Shown: positions 32,590-41,019 of the stretch, in pieces | Position numbering within the stretch: the first letter of the stretch is position 1 | Layout: the number at the start of each line of letters is the position of its first letter | Assembly (NCBI RefSeq): GCF_005281615.1 | Contig: NZ_SZZM01000004.1 | Coordinates: 360,034 to 424,033, forward strand | DNA: 64,000 nucleotides | DNA from: Rhodoligotrophos defluvii | GTDB taxonomy: Bacteria; Pseudomonadota; Alphaproteobacteria; Rhizobiales; Im1 | Direction of reading: 5' to 3' | The notes under the pieces: model-generated | Databases searched by the model: none | What the model was told of the DNA's origin: nothing | Seen by the model: the letters and a program-made list of their open reading frames with translations, nothing else | Program-made: the position numbers and the translations under genes

Positions 32590-33216
32590 ATGGAGACGGT
32601 CAAGTTCACCCAGATGAAGGATGGCGATCGGGAAGACTACGCCTTCCTCACGAAACACGAGCACGAATTCGTTGCCGGTACCGCAGATCGCCTCCTCGCC
32701 GCTCTCGTCGCGTTGGATGAATCGCTCTCAGGCTACAAGATCACCCGGCTTGGCCATTCCCTGCAAAGCGCCACACGCGCCTGGCGGGCAGGCGCCGACA
32801 CCGACTGGATGGTCGCTGCCCTGCTGCACGATATCGGTGATATCTACGCGCCGCATAACCACGACGAATATGCGGCCACCATCCTTCGCCCTTTCATACG
32901 CGAGCAGTGCACCTGGGTGGTCGAAAAGCACGCCGATTTCCAGCTGCTCTATTACGGCGAGCACGTCGGCGCCAATCCGAACAAGCGCGAGATGCACAAG
33001 GGCAGCCCGTATTACGACGATTGCGCCCTGTTCTGCGAGCTGTGGGACCAGTCCAGCTTCGATCCGGACTATCCCACCTTCGAGCTGGATCTCTTCCGGC
33101 CCATGGTGCGCGAGGTGTTCGCGCGCAAGCCCTACGACCCCGCCGTCATCCAGCCGGGCGTGCGCATGCCGCTCGAAAATGCTGCCATTGCGGCGCAGCG
33201 GGCGGGCACGGCCTGA
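32590..33216 (+). CDS. HD-domain protein, candidate mixed-valent diiron oxygenase
   Basis: A 208-residue soluble protein. The metal ligand set is complete and ordered as in the PhnZ/TmpB/inositol-oxygenase branch: His56 (RLGHSLQ), His80-Asp81 (LLHDIGD), His91 (HNHDEYAA), His114 (EKHADF) and Asp153 (LWDQSSFD). Short length, lack of a nucleotide-pocket lysine motif and the extra two histidines fit an oxygenase better than a classical HD phosphohydrolase, though that is inference. The start at 32590 follows GGAGGG with seven bases; a longer frame reaches back into the previous gene. The adjacent carnitine-dehydrogenase-like enzyme suggests a quaternary amine or beta-hydroxy acid substrate. Confidence 0.8.
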   Translation: METVKFTQMKDGDREDYAFLTKHEHEFVAGTADRLLAALVALDESLSGYKITRLGHSLQSATRAWRAGADTDWMVAALLHDIGDIYAPHNHDEYAATILRPFIREQCTWVVEKHADFQLLYYGEHVGANPNKREMHKGSPYYDDCALFCELWDQSSFDPDYPTFELDLFRPMVREVFARKPYDPAVIQPGVRMPLENAAIAAQRAGTA

Positions 33217-33236
33217 TCAGTTGTAGCTGACCTCAA

Positions 33237-34490
33237 TCAGGAAGCAGCGGCTTCGGCCGCCTGGTTGTCCAGCGCCTTGCGCGTCTTGGCCCGCAGGCGC
33301 TCGGAAGCGGATTTGAGCTGCCCGCAGGCCGCCATGATGTCGCGGCCGCGCGGCGTGCGGATCGGGCTCGCATAGCCTGCGCGGTTTACGATCTCGGCGA
33401 ATGTCTCGATCCGCTCCCAGTCCGAGCATTCATAGGGGCTGCCTGGCCAGGGATTGAACGGAATGAGGTTGATCTTGGCGGGTATGCCTTCCAGCAGCTT
33501 CACCAGCCGCTTGGCATCGGCATCGCTGTCATTGATGCCTTTCAGCATCACATATTCGAAGGTGATGCGCCGGGCATTCGACAGGCCGGGATAGTTGCGG
33601 CAGGCGTCCATCAGCTCGGCAATCGGGTATTTCTTGTTCAGCGGCACCAGCTTGTTGCGGATCTCGTCCGTCGTGCCATGCAGCGAGATCGCCAGCATGA
33701 CCCCGATCTCCTCGCCGGCGCGCGCGATCATCGGCACCACGCCGGCGGTCGACAGGGTGATGCGCCGTCGGGACAGCGACAGGCCCTCGTTGTCCGACAC
33801 GATTTCCATCGCGGCCTTCACATTGTCGAAATTGTACAGAGGCTCGCCCATGCCCATCAGCACGATATTGGTGATGTAGCGGCCGCCCACTGGCGGCGTC
33901 GGGTTGGCGGCAAGCTGCTCCGGCCATTCCCCCAGCCGGTCGCGGGCGACCAGCAGCTGCCCGACGATCTCGCCCGCCGTGAGGTTGCGCACCAGCGTTT
34001 GCGTGCCGGTGTGGCAGAAGGTGCAGGAGAGGGTGCAGCCCACCTGGCTCGAAACGCACAGCGTCCCGCGGTCCTCTTCCGGGATGTAGACCGCTTCCAC
34101 CTCGTGCCGTTGGCCGAGCGGGCCGGCCGCCGGCAGCCGCAGCAGCCATTTGCGCGTGCCATCGGCCGAGATCTGCTCCTCGATGATGTCGAGCCGGTCG
34201 AGTGTGAAGCGCTCGCTCATCAGGTCGCGCAGCGTCTTGCTCACATCCGTCATGGCCTCGAACGAGGTGACGCCGCGGTTGTACAGCCAGCGGAAGATCT
34301 GCCCGACCCGCATGCGCAGCTGCCGCTCGGGAACGCCCAGCTCGCTCAAGACCTGCGCCAGCTCCGGCCGGGTGAGCCCGATCAGTGAACGCCGGCCGCC
34401 ATCCGGCTCGGGCTGCGGCCCATGGCCTGGCCGCGACCTGTGCGAGATGTCGAGTATCGTGCGGGGGCCGGTTGTGGGCTCTAGGGTCAT
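33237..34490 (-). CDS. rlmN: Dual-specificity RNA methyltransferase RlmN
   Basis: About 417 residues. This radical-SAM enzyme methylates C2 of adenosine 2503 in 23S rRNA and A37 of some tRNAs. The cluster motif CTLSCTFC is a perfect CxxxCxx[13 protein letters not shown] binds SAM, and the second conserved active-site cysteine lies in [14 protein letters not shown] near the C-terminus. The N-terminal 60 residues beyond the usual start are proline-rich. ATG 34490 is chosen; an in-frame TTG at 34502 is an alternative. It ends 20 bases from the end of the convergent HD-domain gene. Confidence 0.96.
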   Translation of the reverse strand: MTLEPTTGPRTILDISHRSRPGHGPQPEPDGGRRSLIGLTRPELAQVLSELGVPERQLRMRVGQIFRWLYNRGVTSFEAMTDVSKTLRDLMSERFTLDRLDIIEEQISADGTRKWLLRLPAAGPLGQRHEVEAVYIPEEDRGTLCVSSQVGCTLSCTFCHTGTQTLVRNLTAGEIVGQLLVARDRLGEWPEQLAANPTPPVGGRYITNIVLMGMGEPLYNFDNVKAAMEIVSDNEGLSLSRRRITLSTAGVVPMIARAGEEIGVMLAISLHGTTDEIRNKLVPLNKKYPIAELMDACRNYPGLSNARRITFEYVMLKGINDSDADAKRLVKLLEGIPAKINLIPFNPWPGSPYECSDWERIETFAEIVNRAGYASPIRTPRGRDIMAACGQLKSASERLRAKTRKALDNQAAEAAAS

Positions 34491-34615
34491 GCTGTCGGAC
34501 AAGGTTTGCGAAACCCGCGGGCACGGCGCCGCGCGGGCTTCGACAACAGGTCGCGTGCGGCGAGGGCGATGTCAAGCCCCGCGACGCGCGGCCGGCCGGC
34601 GAACTGGCCGGATGC

Positions 34616-35146
34616 CTATTCGCAGGCCTGGTCGATCGCCTTCATGGCAGCGGTCACGCCGGCAAGCGAATAGGTGTCGGTGGTTTCGGTGCCGCGCCAG
34701 GACGTGCCTTTGATGGTCAGCTTGTGCCCGGCCTTCATGGCGCTCACCACCTGGCTGTCCTTGGTGCTGGAATCGAACCAGCCGCCGTCGCCATTGGTGA
34801 ACATCTCGTAATTCGTCCCATCGATGGTGACCAGTGCGGGCGCGTCCTTCTTGAAGGGATAGCCGATGATCGTGCTCACCTCGTTGCGAACCTTATCGGC
34901 GGTGCGGTGGGTGACCAGCAGGAAGATCGGGTCGCGCTTCACATTGTTCGGTTCCGAGGACGAAGGCTTGGCCACGATGTAGCACACCTTGCCCTTTTGC
35001 GTATTGTAGGTGTAGGCCGCCCAGTCGTTGAAGTCGCCGAGCAGCTGCGGCTCGTTCTGTGTCTGGGCCGCAACGTCCCGAGGCAACGCCGAGGCGGCAA
35101 GAGCGGCCATGAGGCAGAAGGCGACGAGCGTCCCACGTGAAGTCAT
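34616..35146 (-). CDS. Invasion-associated locus B (IalB) family protein
   Basis: A 176-residue secreted protein with a signal peptide (cleavage after VAA near residue 27). The mature part has the IalB pattern: DWAAYTYNTQKGKVCYIVAKP, then DPIFLLVTHRTADKVRNEVSTIIGYP and the C-terminal cysteine (AIDQACE) that probably pairs with the first one. IalB-like proteins are periplasmic and abundant in Hyphomicrobiales; their function outside Bartonella is unknown. AAGGAG precedes the ATG at 35146; a longer frame to 35317 would include the promoter region. It is downstream of and separate from the convergent-free rlmN gene. Confidence 0.86.
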   Translation of the reverse strand: MTSRGTLVAFCLMAALAASALPRDVAAQTQNEPQLLGDFNDWAAYTYNTQKGKVCYIVAKPSSSEPNNVKRDPIFLLVTHRTADKVRNEVSTIIGYPFKKDAPALVTIDGTNYEMFTNGDGGWFDSSTKDSQVVSAMKAGHKLTIKGTSWRGTETTDTYSLAGVTAAMKAIDQACE

Positions 35147-35452
35147 CGTTGAAGAGCTCCTTTCATCGGGTCCGACAAAGTTTCGAGGCGAGGGGTAGAC
35201 GCAACGCCATGTGAAATCAACCCAGGCACGACGGAGCGCGCGAAGGCTGAACCCTAACCGAGTGGCCCCCGGCGAGGCAAGCGACGCCCGGCAAGCCGGC
35301 GAAAATGGCCATTGCACGCCAGATGGTTATGAGACTATCAGCATGGCCAGGACCAGATATGAATCCATGCCTCGCTGAAAGTTGATTCGAAACGCACGCG
35401 AGAACACATGGCGGCAGGCCCGCGCCCCCGGCACAGCCTCTAGGGAGAAATA
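35147..35452. other. Divergent intergenic region, no gene seen
   Basis: These 306 bases separate the IalB-family gene and the quinone oxidoreductase gene, which point away from each other, so two promoters must lie here. I see no convincing -35/-10 pair, repeat or small gene. The last 40 bases hold AGGGAGAAATA ahead of the oxidoreductase start. Confidence 0.6.
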
Positions 35453-36430
35453 ATGATGAGAGCAGTATTGTGTAGGAATTATGGACCGCCGGAAAGCCTG
35501 GTGCTCGAAGAGCTTCCCAGTCCTGCGCCGGGTGCTGGCGAGGTGCTGATCCGGGTGCGCGCCGCCGGGCTCAATTTCTTCGACACGCTGATCATCGAGA
35601 ACAAGTATCAGTTCAAGCCGCAGCTGCCCTTTTCGCCGGCGGGCGAAGTGGCGGGGGACATCACCGCCATAGGCGAAGATGTGCAGGGCTTCCGCGTCGG
35701 CGACCGCGTCATGGCCTATCTCGGCTGGAACGGCGCGCGCGAGGAGGTGGTGGCGCCCGTCTCGAAGCTGATCCCCCTGCCGGACGCCATAGACTATGCC
35801 ACCGCCGCCGGCCTTTCCGTCACCTACGGCACCACCTTGCACGCCTTGAAGGACCGGGCGCGCATCCAACCCGGCGAAACGCTCGCAGTGCTTGGCGCCG
35901 CTGGTGGCACCGGCCAGGCCGCCATCGAGCTTGGCAAGCAGTTCGGCGCCCGTGTCATCGCCGCCGCGTCCTCGGACGACAAGCTGGCCTTCTGTCGTGA
36001 GCTCGGTGCCGATGAGGTCATCAACTACGAGCGGGAATCCCTCAAGGACCGGCTGAAGGAGCTGACCGACGGCAAGGGCGTCGATGTGGTCTATGATCCC
36101 GTGGGCGGCCCCTTGGCCGAGCAGGCGCTGCGCTCAACCGGCTGGTATGGGCGCTTCCTGGTCATCGGTTTTGCCGGCGGGGAGATCCCCAAGATCCCGC
36201 TTAACCTGGTCCTGCTGAAAAGCTGCGACATCGTCGGCGTGTTCTGGGGCGCCTATATCGAGCGCGAGCCGCAGCGCAATCGCGAGAACATGGAAATGCT
36301 GCTCGGCTGGTGCGCCTCCGGCCGCGTGCGGCCGCGAATCGACCGCACATTTCCGCTGGACCGCACGGCCGACGCGCTCAACGTTCTCGCCAAGCGCCAG
36401 GCCAAGGGAAAGATCATCCTGGAAGTATGA
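35453..36430 (+). CDS. NADPH:quinone oxidoreductase-like (zinc-independent MDR family)
   Basis: A 325-residue oxidoreductase of the medium-chain dehydrogenase superfamily. AGLNFFDTLIIENKYQFKPQLP and GAAGGTGQAAIELGKQFGARVIA form the substrate and NADPH-binding parts; the zinc-ligand cysteines of alcohol dehydrogenases are absent, which marks the quinone-oxidoreductase branch. It reduces quinones or alpha,beta-unsaturated carbonyls. ATGATG gives two possible starts at 35453 and 35456 with AGGGAG upstream. No operon partner. Confidence 0.9.
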   Translation: MMRAVLCRNYGPPESLVLEELPSPAPGAGEVLIRVRAAGLNFFDTLIIENKYQFKPQLPFSPAGEVAGDITAIGEDVQGFRVGDRVMAYLGWNGAREEVVAPVSKLIPLPDAIDYATAAGLSVTYGTTLHALKDRARIQPGETLAVLGAAGGTGQAAIELGKQFGARVIAAASSDDKLAFCRELGADEVINYERESLKDRLKELTDGKGVDVVYDPVGGPLAEQALRSTGWYGRFLVIGFAGGEIPKIPLNLVLLKSCDIVGVFWGAYIEREPQRNRENMEMLLGWCASGRVRPRIDRTFPLDRTADALNVLAKRQAKGKIILEV

Positions 36431-36483
36431 GGGCTCAGGGGTCAAGCCGGTGACGACGATTTGTTTTGCCAGCCAACAGCTTA

Positions 36484-36573
36484 CGTCATGCCGGCCTTGA
36501 GCCGGCATCCAGGGCCACACGGTACGAACGCCCTTGCGGCCCTGGATTGCCGCGTCAAGCGCGGCAATAACGA
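36484..36573. repeat. Nested palindromic repeat after the oxidoreductase gene
   Basis: Two short hairpins, ATGCCGGC-cttga-GCCGGCAT and TTGCCGCG-tcaa-GCGCGGCAA, flank a CCAGGGCC / GGCCCTGG pair, and the outer ends are CGTCAT and TAACG. This is a cruciform-forming element of the type that is scattered in Hyphomicrobiales intergenic regions. It could also stop transcription from the upstream gene. A further palindromic remnant follows to about 36645. Confidence 0.75.
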
Positions 36574-36644
36574 ACTTTGAACAAAGCCGTCATGCCCGGC
36601 CGCGCCTAGGCGCCGAGCCGCGGCCGTGAGGGGCCGGTCTTCCC

Positions 36645-37064
36645 TCAAGCGCCCGGACTGTCGGGCGTCCCGCCGTGCCGCAGCTTGTCCAGCGCTTCTC
36701 GGGCCATCTCCTGGTGCTTGGGCTTCATATAGATGCCGATGATGTTGAGCGCCGCAAACAGCACCGCCGCGTCATCGGTGAAGCCGATCGCCGTGAGAAT
36801 GTCGGGGAGGAAGTCGAACGGCACGACGAAATAGGCCAGCGCCGCGAACAGCACCGCCTTGGCCCTGAGCGGCGTGTCGGGATCGGTTGCGCAATAATAG
36901 GCGGCGATCAGCGACTGCGCGAACGGAATGCGGCTGGCCACCCGCCCGAGCTTGCGCCAGAACCCGCGCCGGACCCGCTTCTCGTTGGCTTGCATCACGG
37001 CCGGCAGCTGAATCTCCGGCGATGTGAGGTCCGGCATGTGCTTCTCGTCTTTCCGCTCTGCCAT
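36645..37064 (-). CDS. YkvA-family (DUF1232) membrane protein
   Basis: A 139-residue protein. The YkvA domain occupies the central region: DTPLRAKAVLFAALAYFVVPFDFLPD and IGFTDDAAVLFAALNIIGIYMKP, two hydrophobic segments with the family proline-aspartate motif PFDFLPD. The function is unknown; the domain is found in many bacteria and links to membrane homeostasis in some. The ATG at 37064 is preferred over 37070 because GGAG sits right before the latter, giving a better spacing for the former. Confidence 0.85.
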   Translation of the reverse strand: MAERKDEKHMPDLTSPEIQLPAVMQANEKRVRRGFWRKLGRVASRIPFAQSLIAAYYCATDPDTPLRAKAVLFAALAYFVVPFDFLPDILTAIGFTDDAAVLFAALNIIGIYMKPKHQEMAREALDKLRHGGTPDSPGA

Positions 37065-37075
37065 GCGCATCTCCT

Positions 37076-37137
37076 AGAGCGTCATCCCGAACCGGAAGTC
37101 CGCGCGACAAGGGGTGATCACGCTCGACCAAGGATGA
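37076..37137. repeat. Interspersed palindromic repeat, degenerate copy 3
   Basis: AGAGCGTCATCCCGAACCGG to GATCACGCTCGACCAAGGATG follows the same order as the element at 13292 but with weakened arms. It lies just upstream of the YkvA gene, in the same orientation as the other copies. Confidence 0.55.
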
Positions 37138-37262
37138 GGCACCGCGCCTTCATATGGAAAGGCGGTGCCAGGGAACAAGCCTTGCTCGGCATCGATCATC
37201 GAGCGGAAAAATGAATTTTGCTCCAAGCAGCGCTGGCCCGCTGCAAGCGGCGCCATGTCGGC

Positions 37263-37451
37263 TTAGCGGCTCATGAAGTAGATGCTGGCCATGATCACGA
37301 TGATGGCCAGGAATTGCAGCAGCACGCGCAGCCGCATCAGCCGTTGCGAGGTATTGGCGCTGCCGCCGCGCATCATGTTGACCAGCCCCAGCACCAGGAC
37401 GATGAACACGGCCGCAAGGGCCACGGGTACGGCATAGTTTGCAAAAGACAT
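37263..37451 (-). CDS. HIG1-type twin-transmembrane protein
   Basis: A 62-residue protein with two hydrophobic helices (about 8-28 and 42-60) joined by a short basic loop with SANTSQRLMRLRV. The spacing and RLMRLRV loop match the hypoxia-induced-gene-1 (HIG1) N-terminal domain found in alphaproteobacteria and in mitochondrial complex IV and supercomplex factors. A role in respiratory-chain assembly is inferred from the family. ATG at 37451 precedes it; no partner gene is adjacent on the same strand except the acyl-CoA dehydrogenase at 37531 upstream in transcription. Confidence 0.8.
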   Translation of the reverse strand: MSFANYAVPVALAAVFIVLVLGLVNMMRGGSANTSQRLMRLRVLLQFLAIIVIMASIYFMSR

Positions 37452-37530
37452 GACAGACGAACTTTCTCTGCGGCCCCGAATGATCTGACGGCCGAGTTCG
37501 GCCAGCGCGTGTTCCGTTTCGAGCCGCCGT

Positions 37531-39219
37531 TCAGTTGGAGCCGTCGAGCAGCCGGCGCGCGATCACCTGCGCCTGGATCTCGGCGGCGCCCTCAAAGATG
37601 TTGAGAATGCGGGCGTCGCACAGCACCCGGCTGATGGGATATTCGAGCGCGAAGCCGTTGCCGCCATGGATCTGCAGGGCGTTGTCCGCCGCGGACCAGG
37701 CCACCCGCGCCGCCAGCAGCTTGGCCATGCCCGCCTCCAGGTCGCAGCGCCGGCCCGCATCCTTGTTGCGCGCCGCAAAATAGGTGAGCTGCCGGGTGGC
37801 CATGATCTCGGCCGCCATCATCACCAGCTTGTCGGAAACCCGCGGGAACGCCACGATCGGCTTGCCGAATTGCAGGCGCTCGCAGGCGTAGCGCAGCCCC
37901 AGGTCGAGTGCGCTCTGCGCAACGCCGATCGCCCGGGCGGCGGTCTGGATGCGCGCGCTCTCGAAGGTTTGCATCAGCTGCTTGAAGCCTTGCCCCTCGA
38001 CCCCGCCCAGCAGATTCTCCGCTTTGACCGCGAAGCCGTCGAAGCCGATCTCGAATTCCTTCATGCCCCGATAGCCGAGCACCTCGATCTCGCTGCCGCT
38101 CATGCCCGGCGCGGGGAAGGGATCCTCGTCCGTGCCACGCGGCTTCTCCGCCAGCAGCATGGAAAGGCCCTTGTAGCCCGGCTCTTCGGGGTTGGTGCGC
38201 ACCAGCAGGGTCATCAGGTCCGCCCGCACCGGATGGGTGATCCAGGTCTTGTTGCCATAGACCTTGTAGACGTCGCCCTCGCGCACGGCCCGGGTGCGCA
38301 GGCTGGCAAGATCCGAGCCGGTATTGGGCTCCGTGAAAACCGCCGTGGGCAAAATCTCGCCCGAGGCAAGCTTGGGCAGGAAGCGCTGCTTCTGCTGCTC
38401 GGTGCCGCCATGCAGGATGAGCTCCGCGGCAATCTCGGTGCGCGTGCCCAGCGAGCCCACGCCGATATAGCCCCGCGACAGCTCCTCCGAGACCACGCAC
38501 ATGGACTCCTTGCCGAGCCCGAGGCCCCCATAGGCTTCCGGCAGTGTGAGCGAGAACACGCCCAGCGCGCTCAGCTCCTGCAGAATGTCCAGGGGAATAT
38601 AAGCGTTCTCCAGGTGCCACTCGTGCGCATGCGGTGCCACCTTGTCCTCGACGAAGCGGCGCATCTCGCCGCGCATCTGCTCGATCGTCTCGTCCAGCCC
38701 GGTGGCGCCGAAGGTGAGCGCGCCATCCTGCGCCATGATGAGGGCGATGAGGCGCGCCCGTGCATCCGGGCTGTTGCCCTCTCGCCGCAGCCGGGCGGCG
38801 CTGCCCGCGGCCAGCGGCTTCAGCGAGGCATCGTCCAGCCCGAGATCATGCGGCCGCACGAACTCGCCCAGGTTCATCGGGATGCCGCCCACGATCTGGT
38901 TGAGATATTCCCCGGCGAGGACCTGCACGAGCAGCGTTTCGGTCTCGCCGAGCCGCTCGTCCTCCTCTAGCCGCGCCGCATAGAGCGCCAGCTGCCGCAA
39001 GGTCTCCACATAAGTCGCGAGCCACGCCAAGCCGTGCGTCGCCGCCTGATGCTGCTCGATCAGCTCGGCCGACACGCGCCCGTTGCGGCTGACCAGGGCA
39101 GCGACGCGCGACCGTGCCTCCCCATAGACCTGCTCGGCGGCATTCACCGCATCGGCTACGAGCTGGGGCACCGATCCGAGAATGGCCCTGCTCTGGGCGA
39201 CAGGCGCGGCGATGGACAT
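37531..39219 (-). CDS. Acyl-CoA dehydrogenase, probable (2S)-methylsuccinyl-CoA dehydrogenase
   Basis: A 562-residue flavoenzyme. Residues about 180-560 are a full acyl-CoA dehydrogenase (ALGVFSLTLPEAYGGLGLGKE, TEPNTGSDLASLRTRA, ERLQFGKPIVAFPRVSDKL, IHGGNGFALEYPISR and the catalytic-glutamate strand LNIFEGAAEIQAQVIAR). The first 170 residues form a helical extension absent from ordinary acyl-CoA dehydrogenases. That architecture and length are typical of methylsuccinyl-CoA dehydrogenase of the ethylmalonyl-CoA pathway, which replaces the glyoxylate bypass in many alphaproteobacteria. The specific assignment is inferred; the other pathway genes are not in this window. Confidence 0.78.
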   Translation of the reverse strand: MSIAAPVAQSRAILGSVPQLVADAVNAAEQVYGEARSRVAALVSRNGRVSAELIEQHQAATHGLAWLATYVETLRQLALYAARLEEDERLGETETLLVQVLAGEYLNQIVGGIPMNLGEFVRPHDLGLDDASLKPLAAGSAARLRREGNSPDARARLIALIMAQDGALTFGATGLDETIEQMRGEMRRFVEDKVAPHAHEWHLENAYIPLDILQELSALGVFSLTLPEAYGGLGLGKESMCVVSEELSRGYIGVGSLGTRTEIAAELILHGGTEQQKQRFLPKLASGEILPTAVFTEPNTGSDLASLRTRAVREGDVYKVYGNKTWITHPVRADLMTLLVRTNPEEPGYKGLSMLLAEKPRGTDEDPFPAPGMSGSEIEVLGYRGMKEFEIGFDGFAVKAENLLGGVEGQGFKQLMQTFESARIQTAARAIGVAQSALDLGLRYACERLQFGKPIVAFPRVSDKLVMMAAEIMATRQLTYFAARNKDAGRRCDLEAGMAKLLAARVAWSAADNALQIHGGNGFALEYPISRVLCDARILNIFEGAAEIQAQVIARRLLDGSN

Positions 39220-39297
39220 GGGGCGGCCTCCTGCGATGTCATTTTCAATGACGGTTACCGCAGGCCGTGATGCACTGCAACATGCAACACGCCCATC

Positions 39298-40020
39298 TCA
39301 GCCATGACGTCGCTCGAACACGAAGTAAAGGCCCTCTGCCGGAGCATCCGCAAACAGCGGCGCCTCGTGCCGGTGGCGGATAGCCATCACGCCGGCCTCC
39401 GACAAGGCGGCGATCTTGTCGCGAAACCCGGACGGTTCGAACACATGGGCATGAATGGTGCAAACAAGCAGGCCGCCCGGCCGCAGCACCCGGAAGATCT
39501 CGTCGAATGCGACCGCGCCCACATGCGCGTGAGTGAACGTGCCCGACGAGATCGCCGCGCCATAGGCGCTGCTCGGCAAGTCCAGCGGCCGGGTCAGGTC
39601 CGCCTCGAACAAGGCGCGGTAGATGCCCTTCATCCGCGCCAGCGCAAGCATCTCCGGTGAGATGTCGACGCCGTCGATGGTGGTGAAGCCATGCGCGCGG
39701 GCGGCCGCCGCGGTCAGCCCCGTCCCGCAGCCGATGTCCAGCATGGGCACGGTGCGGTCCGGCAGCCATGCCGCCGCCAGCGCCGCCACCCCTGCCGGCG
39801 AGAGGTAATGCAGTTCGGTTTCGAGCTGCTGGTCGTAGCTCGCGGCCCAGTCGCGGTAGAGCGTCACCGCATCCTCAGGTCCCGCCATGCTGTAGGAGCG
39901 GGCCAGGAACTCGTCCGACCGGGATGCCGTCGCCGAGGTGCCGCTGCTGTCCGCCTCCGGCTGTGACGGTGCGCCGCGCGCATTCTCCCCCGATCGGGTA
40001 TCTGTCCTGTTGCGCTGCAT
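39298..40020 (-). CDS. Class I SAM-dependent methyltransferase
   Basis: About 240 residues. The first 40 are low-complexity and probably disordered. Motif I is VPMLDIGCGTGLTAAAARAHG, followed by DGVDISPEMLALARMKG and an RVLRPGGLLVCTIHAH motif, all standard for Methyltransf_11/25 proteins of the Williams-Beuren-like group. The methyl acceptor is unknown. The start is taken at ATG 40020 (MQRNRT); a codon at 40026 is an alternative. It follows the acyl-CoA dehydrogenase gene by 78 bases on the same strand but no functional link is apparent. Confidence 0.83.
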   Translation of the reverse strand: MQRNRTDTRSGENARGAPSQPEADSSGTSATASRSDEFLARSYSMAGPEDAVTLYRDWAASYDQQLETELHYLSPAGVAALAAAWLPDRTVPMLDIGCGTGLTAAAARAHGFTTIDGVDISPEMLALARMKGIYRALFEADLTRPLDLPSSAYGAAISSGTFTHAHVGAVAFDEIFRVLRPGGLLVCTIHAHVFEPSGFRDKIAALSEAGVMAIRHRHEAPLFADAPAEGLYFVFERRHG

Positions 40021-40080
40021 CGGCAACCACTATAGCCGATGTTTCGACCGACGTAAGCGGATTGGCGGAGAGCAACACCC

Positions 40081-41019
40081 GTGGTGCAGGCCCTGGACAC
40101 GATCGTGCCTGTCTTCGGCCTCATCGTCATCGGCTTCCTGCTCTCCAAGGCCGGCGTGTTCGGCAAGATGGCGGCGGAAGGCCTGTCCACCGTGGTCTTC
40201 ACCCTGTGCATGCCCGCCTTGCTGTTCAAGACCATGATCGGCATCACCCTGCCGCAGGTCTCGCCTTGGGGCCTGTGGGGCAGCTATTTCGGCGCTGTCG
40301 CCATCGCCTGGATCATGGGCTGGGCCGCCGTCGCCTTGCTGTTCCGGCGCGATGCGCGCACCGCCGCCGTGGCCGGTGTGGGCGCCGCCTATGCGAACAC
40401 CATGCTGATGGGCCTGCCCATCATCTTCGCCGTCATGGGCAATGCGGGCGCCTTGCCTCTGTTTCTCATCATCGCCGTGCATCTGCCGATCATGAGCCTG
40501 TTCGCCACCATCCAGCTGGAATGGGCGCAACGCTCGCAGCCGGGCGTCCGCCTTGCCCTGCTCGGCTCCATCGCCAAGGGCGTGGCGAGCAACCCGATCA
40601 CCATCGGGCTCGGCGCCGGCCTGCTGTGGCGGTTCACCGGTCTGGCCTTGCCATCCGCTCCGGCCAAGGTCCTGGACATGCTGTCGGAGGCCAGCGTGCC
40701 CTGCGCGTTGCTCGCCATGGGCACCGCGCTCAGCCATTACAGCATCCGTGGCTCTGGTGGCCCGGCGGTTGCCATCACCTTGATCAAGCTCGTCGTCCAT
40801 CCCCTGGCGGTATGGCTGCTCGCCCGATACGTCTTCCACATCCCGAGCGACTGGATGCGTGTGGCCGTGCTGTTTGCAGCCGCGCCCACCGGCATCAACA
40901 CCTTCATCTTCGCCGTGCGCTACCAGGCGGCCATCGGCATGATTTCCGGCGCCATTGCCCTCGGCACCATACTGTCGGTGCTGTCCTTCTCCCTCGCCCT
41001 CTGGGCGACGGGTCCTTAG
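40081..41019 (+). CDS. AEC-family auxin-efflux-like transporter
   Basis: A 312-residue membrane protein with about ten helices in two inverted halves (LDTIVPVFGLIVIGFLLSKAGVF at the start, ALLAMGTALSHYSI and APTGINTFIFAVRY late). The APTG.N motif in the last helical pair is typical. The family exports malonate, malate, aromatic acids or auxin-like compounds. The start is GTG, with GGAGAG upstream; a second GTG follows immediately. The stop codon shares bases with the stop of the convergent gene (TTAG). Confidence 0.86.
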   Translation: MVQALDTIVPVFGLIVIGFLLSKAGVFGKMAAEGLSTVVFTLCMPALLFKTMIGITLPQVSPWGLWGSYFGAVAIAWIMGWAAVALLFRRDARTAAVAGVGAAYANTMLMGLPIIFAVMGNAGALPLFLIIAVHLPIMSLFATIQLEWAQRSQPGVRLALLGSIAKGVASNPITIGLGAGLLWRFTGLALPSAPAKVLDMLSEASVPCALLAMGTALSHYSIRGSGGPAVAITLIKLVVHPLAVWLLARYVFHIPSDWMRVAVLFAAAPTGINTFIFAVRYQAAIGMISGAIALGTILSVLSFSLALWATGP

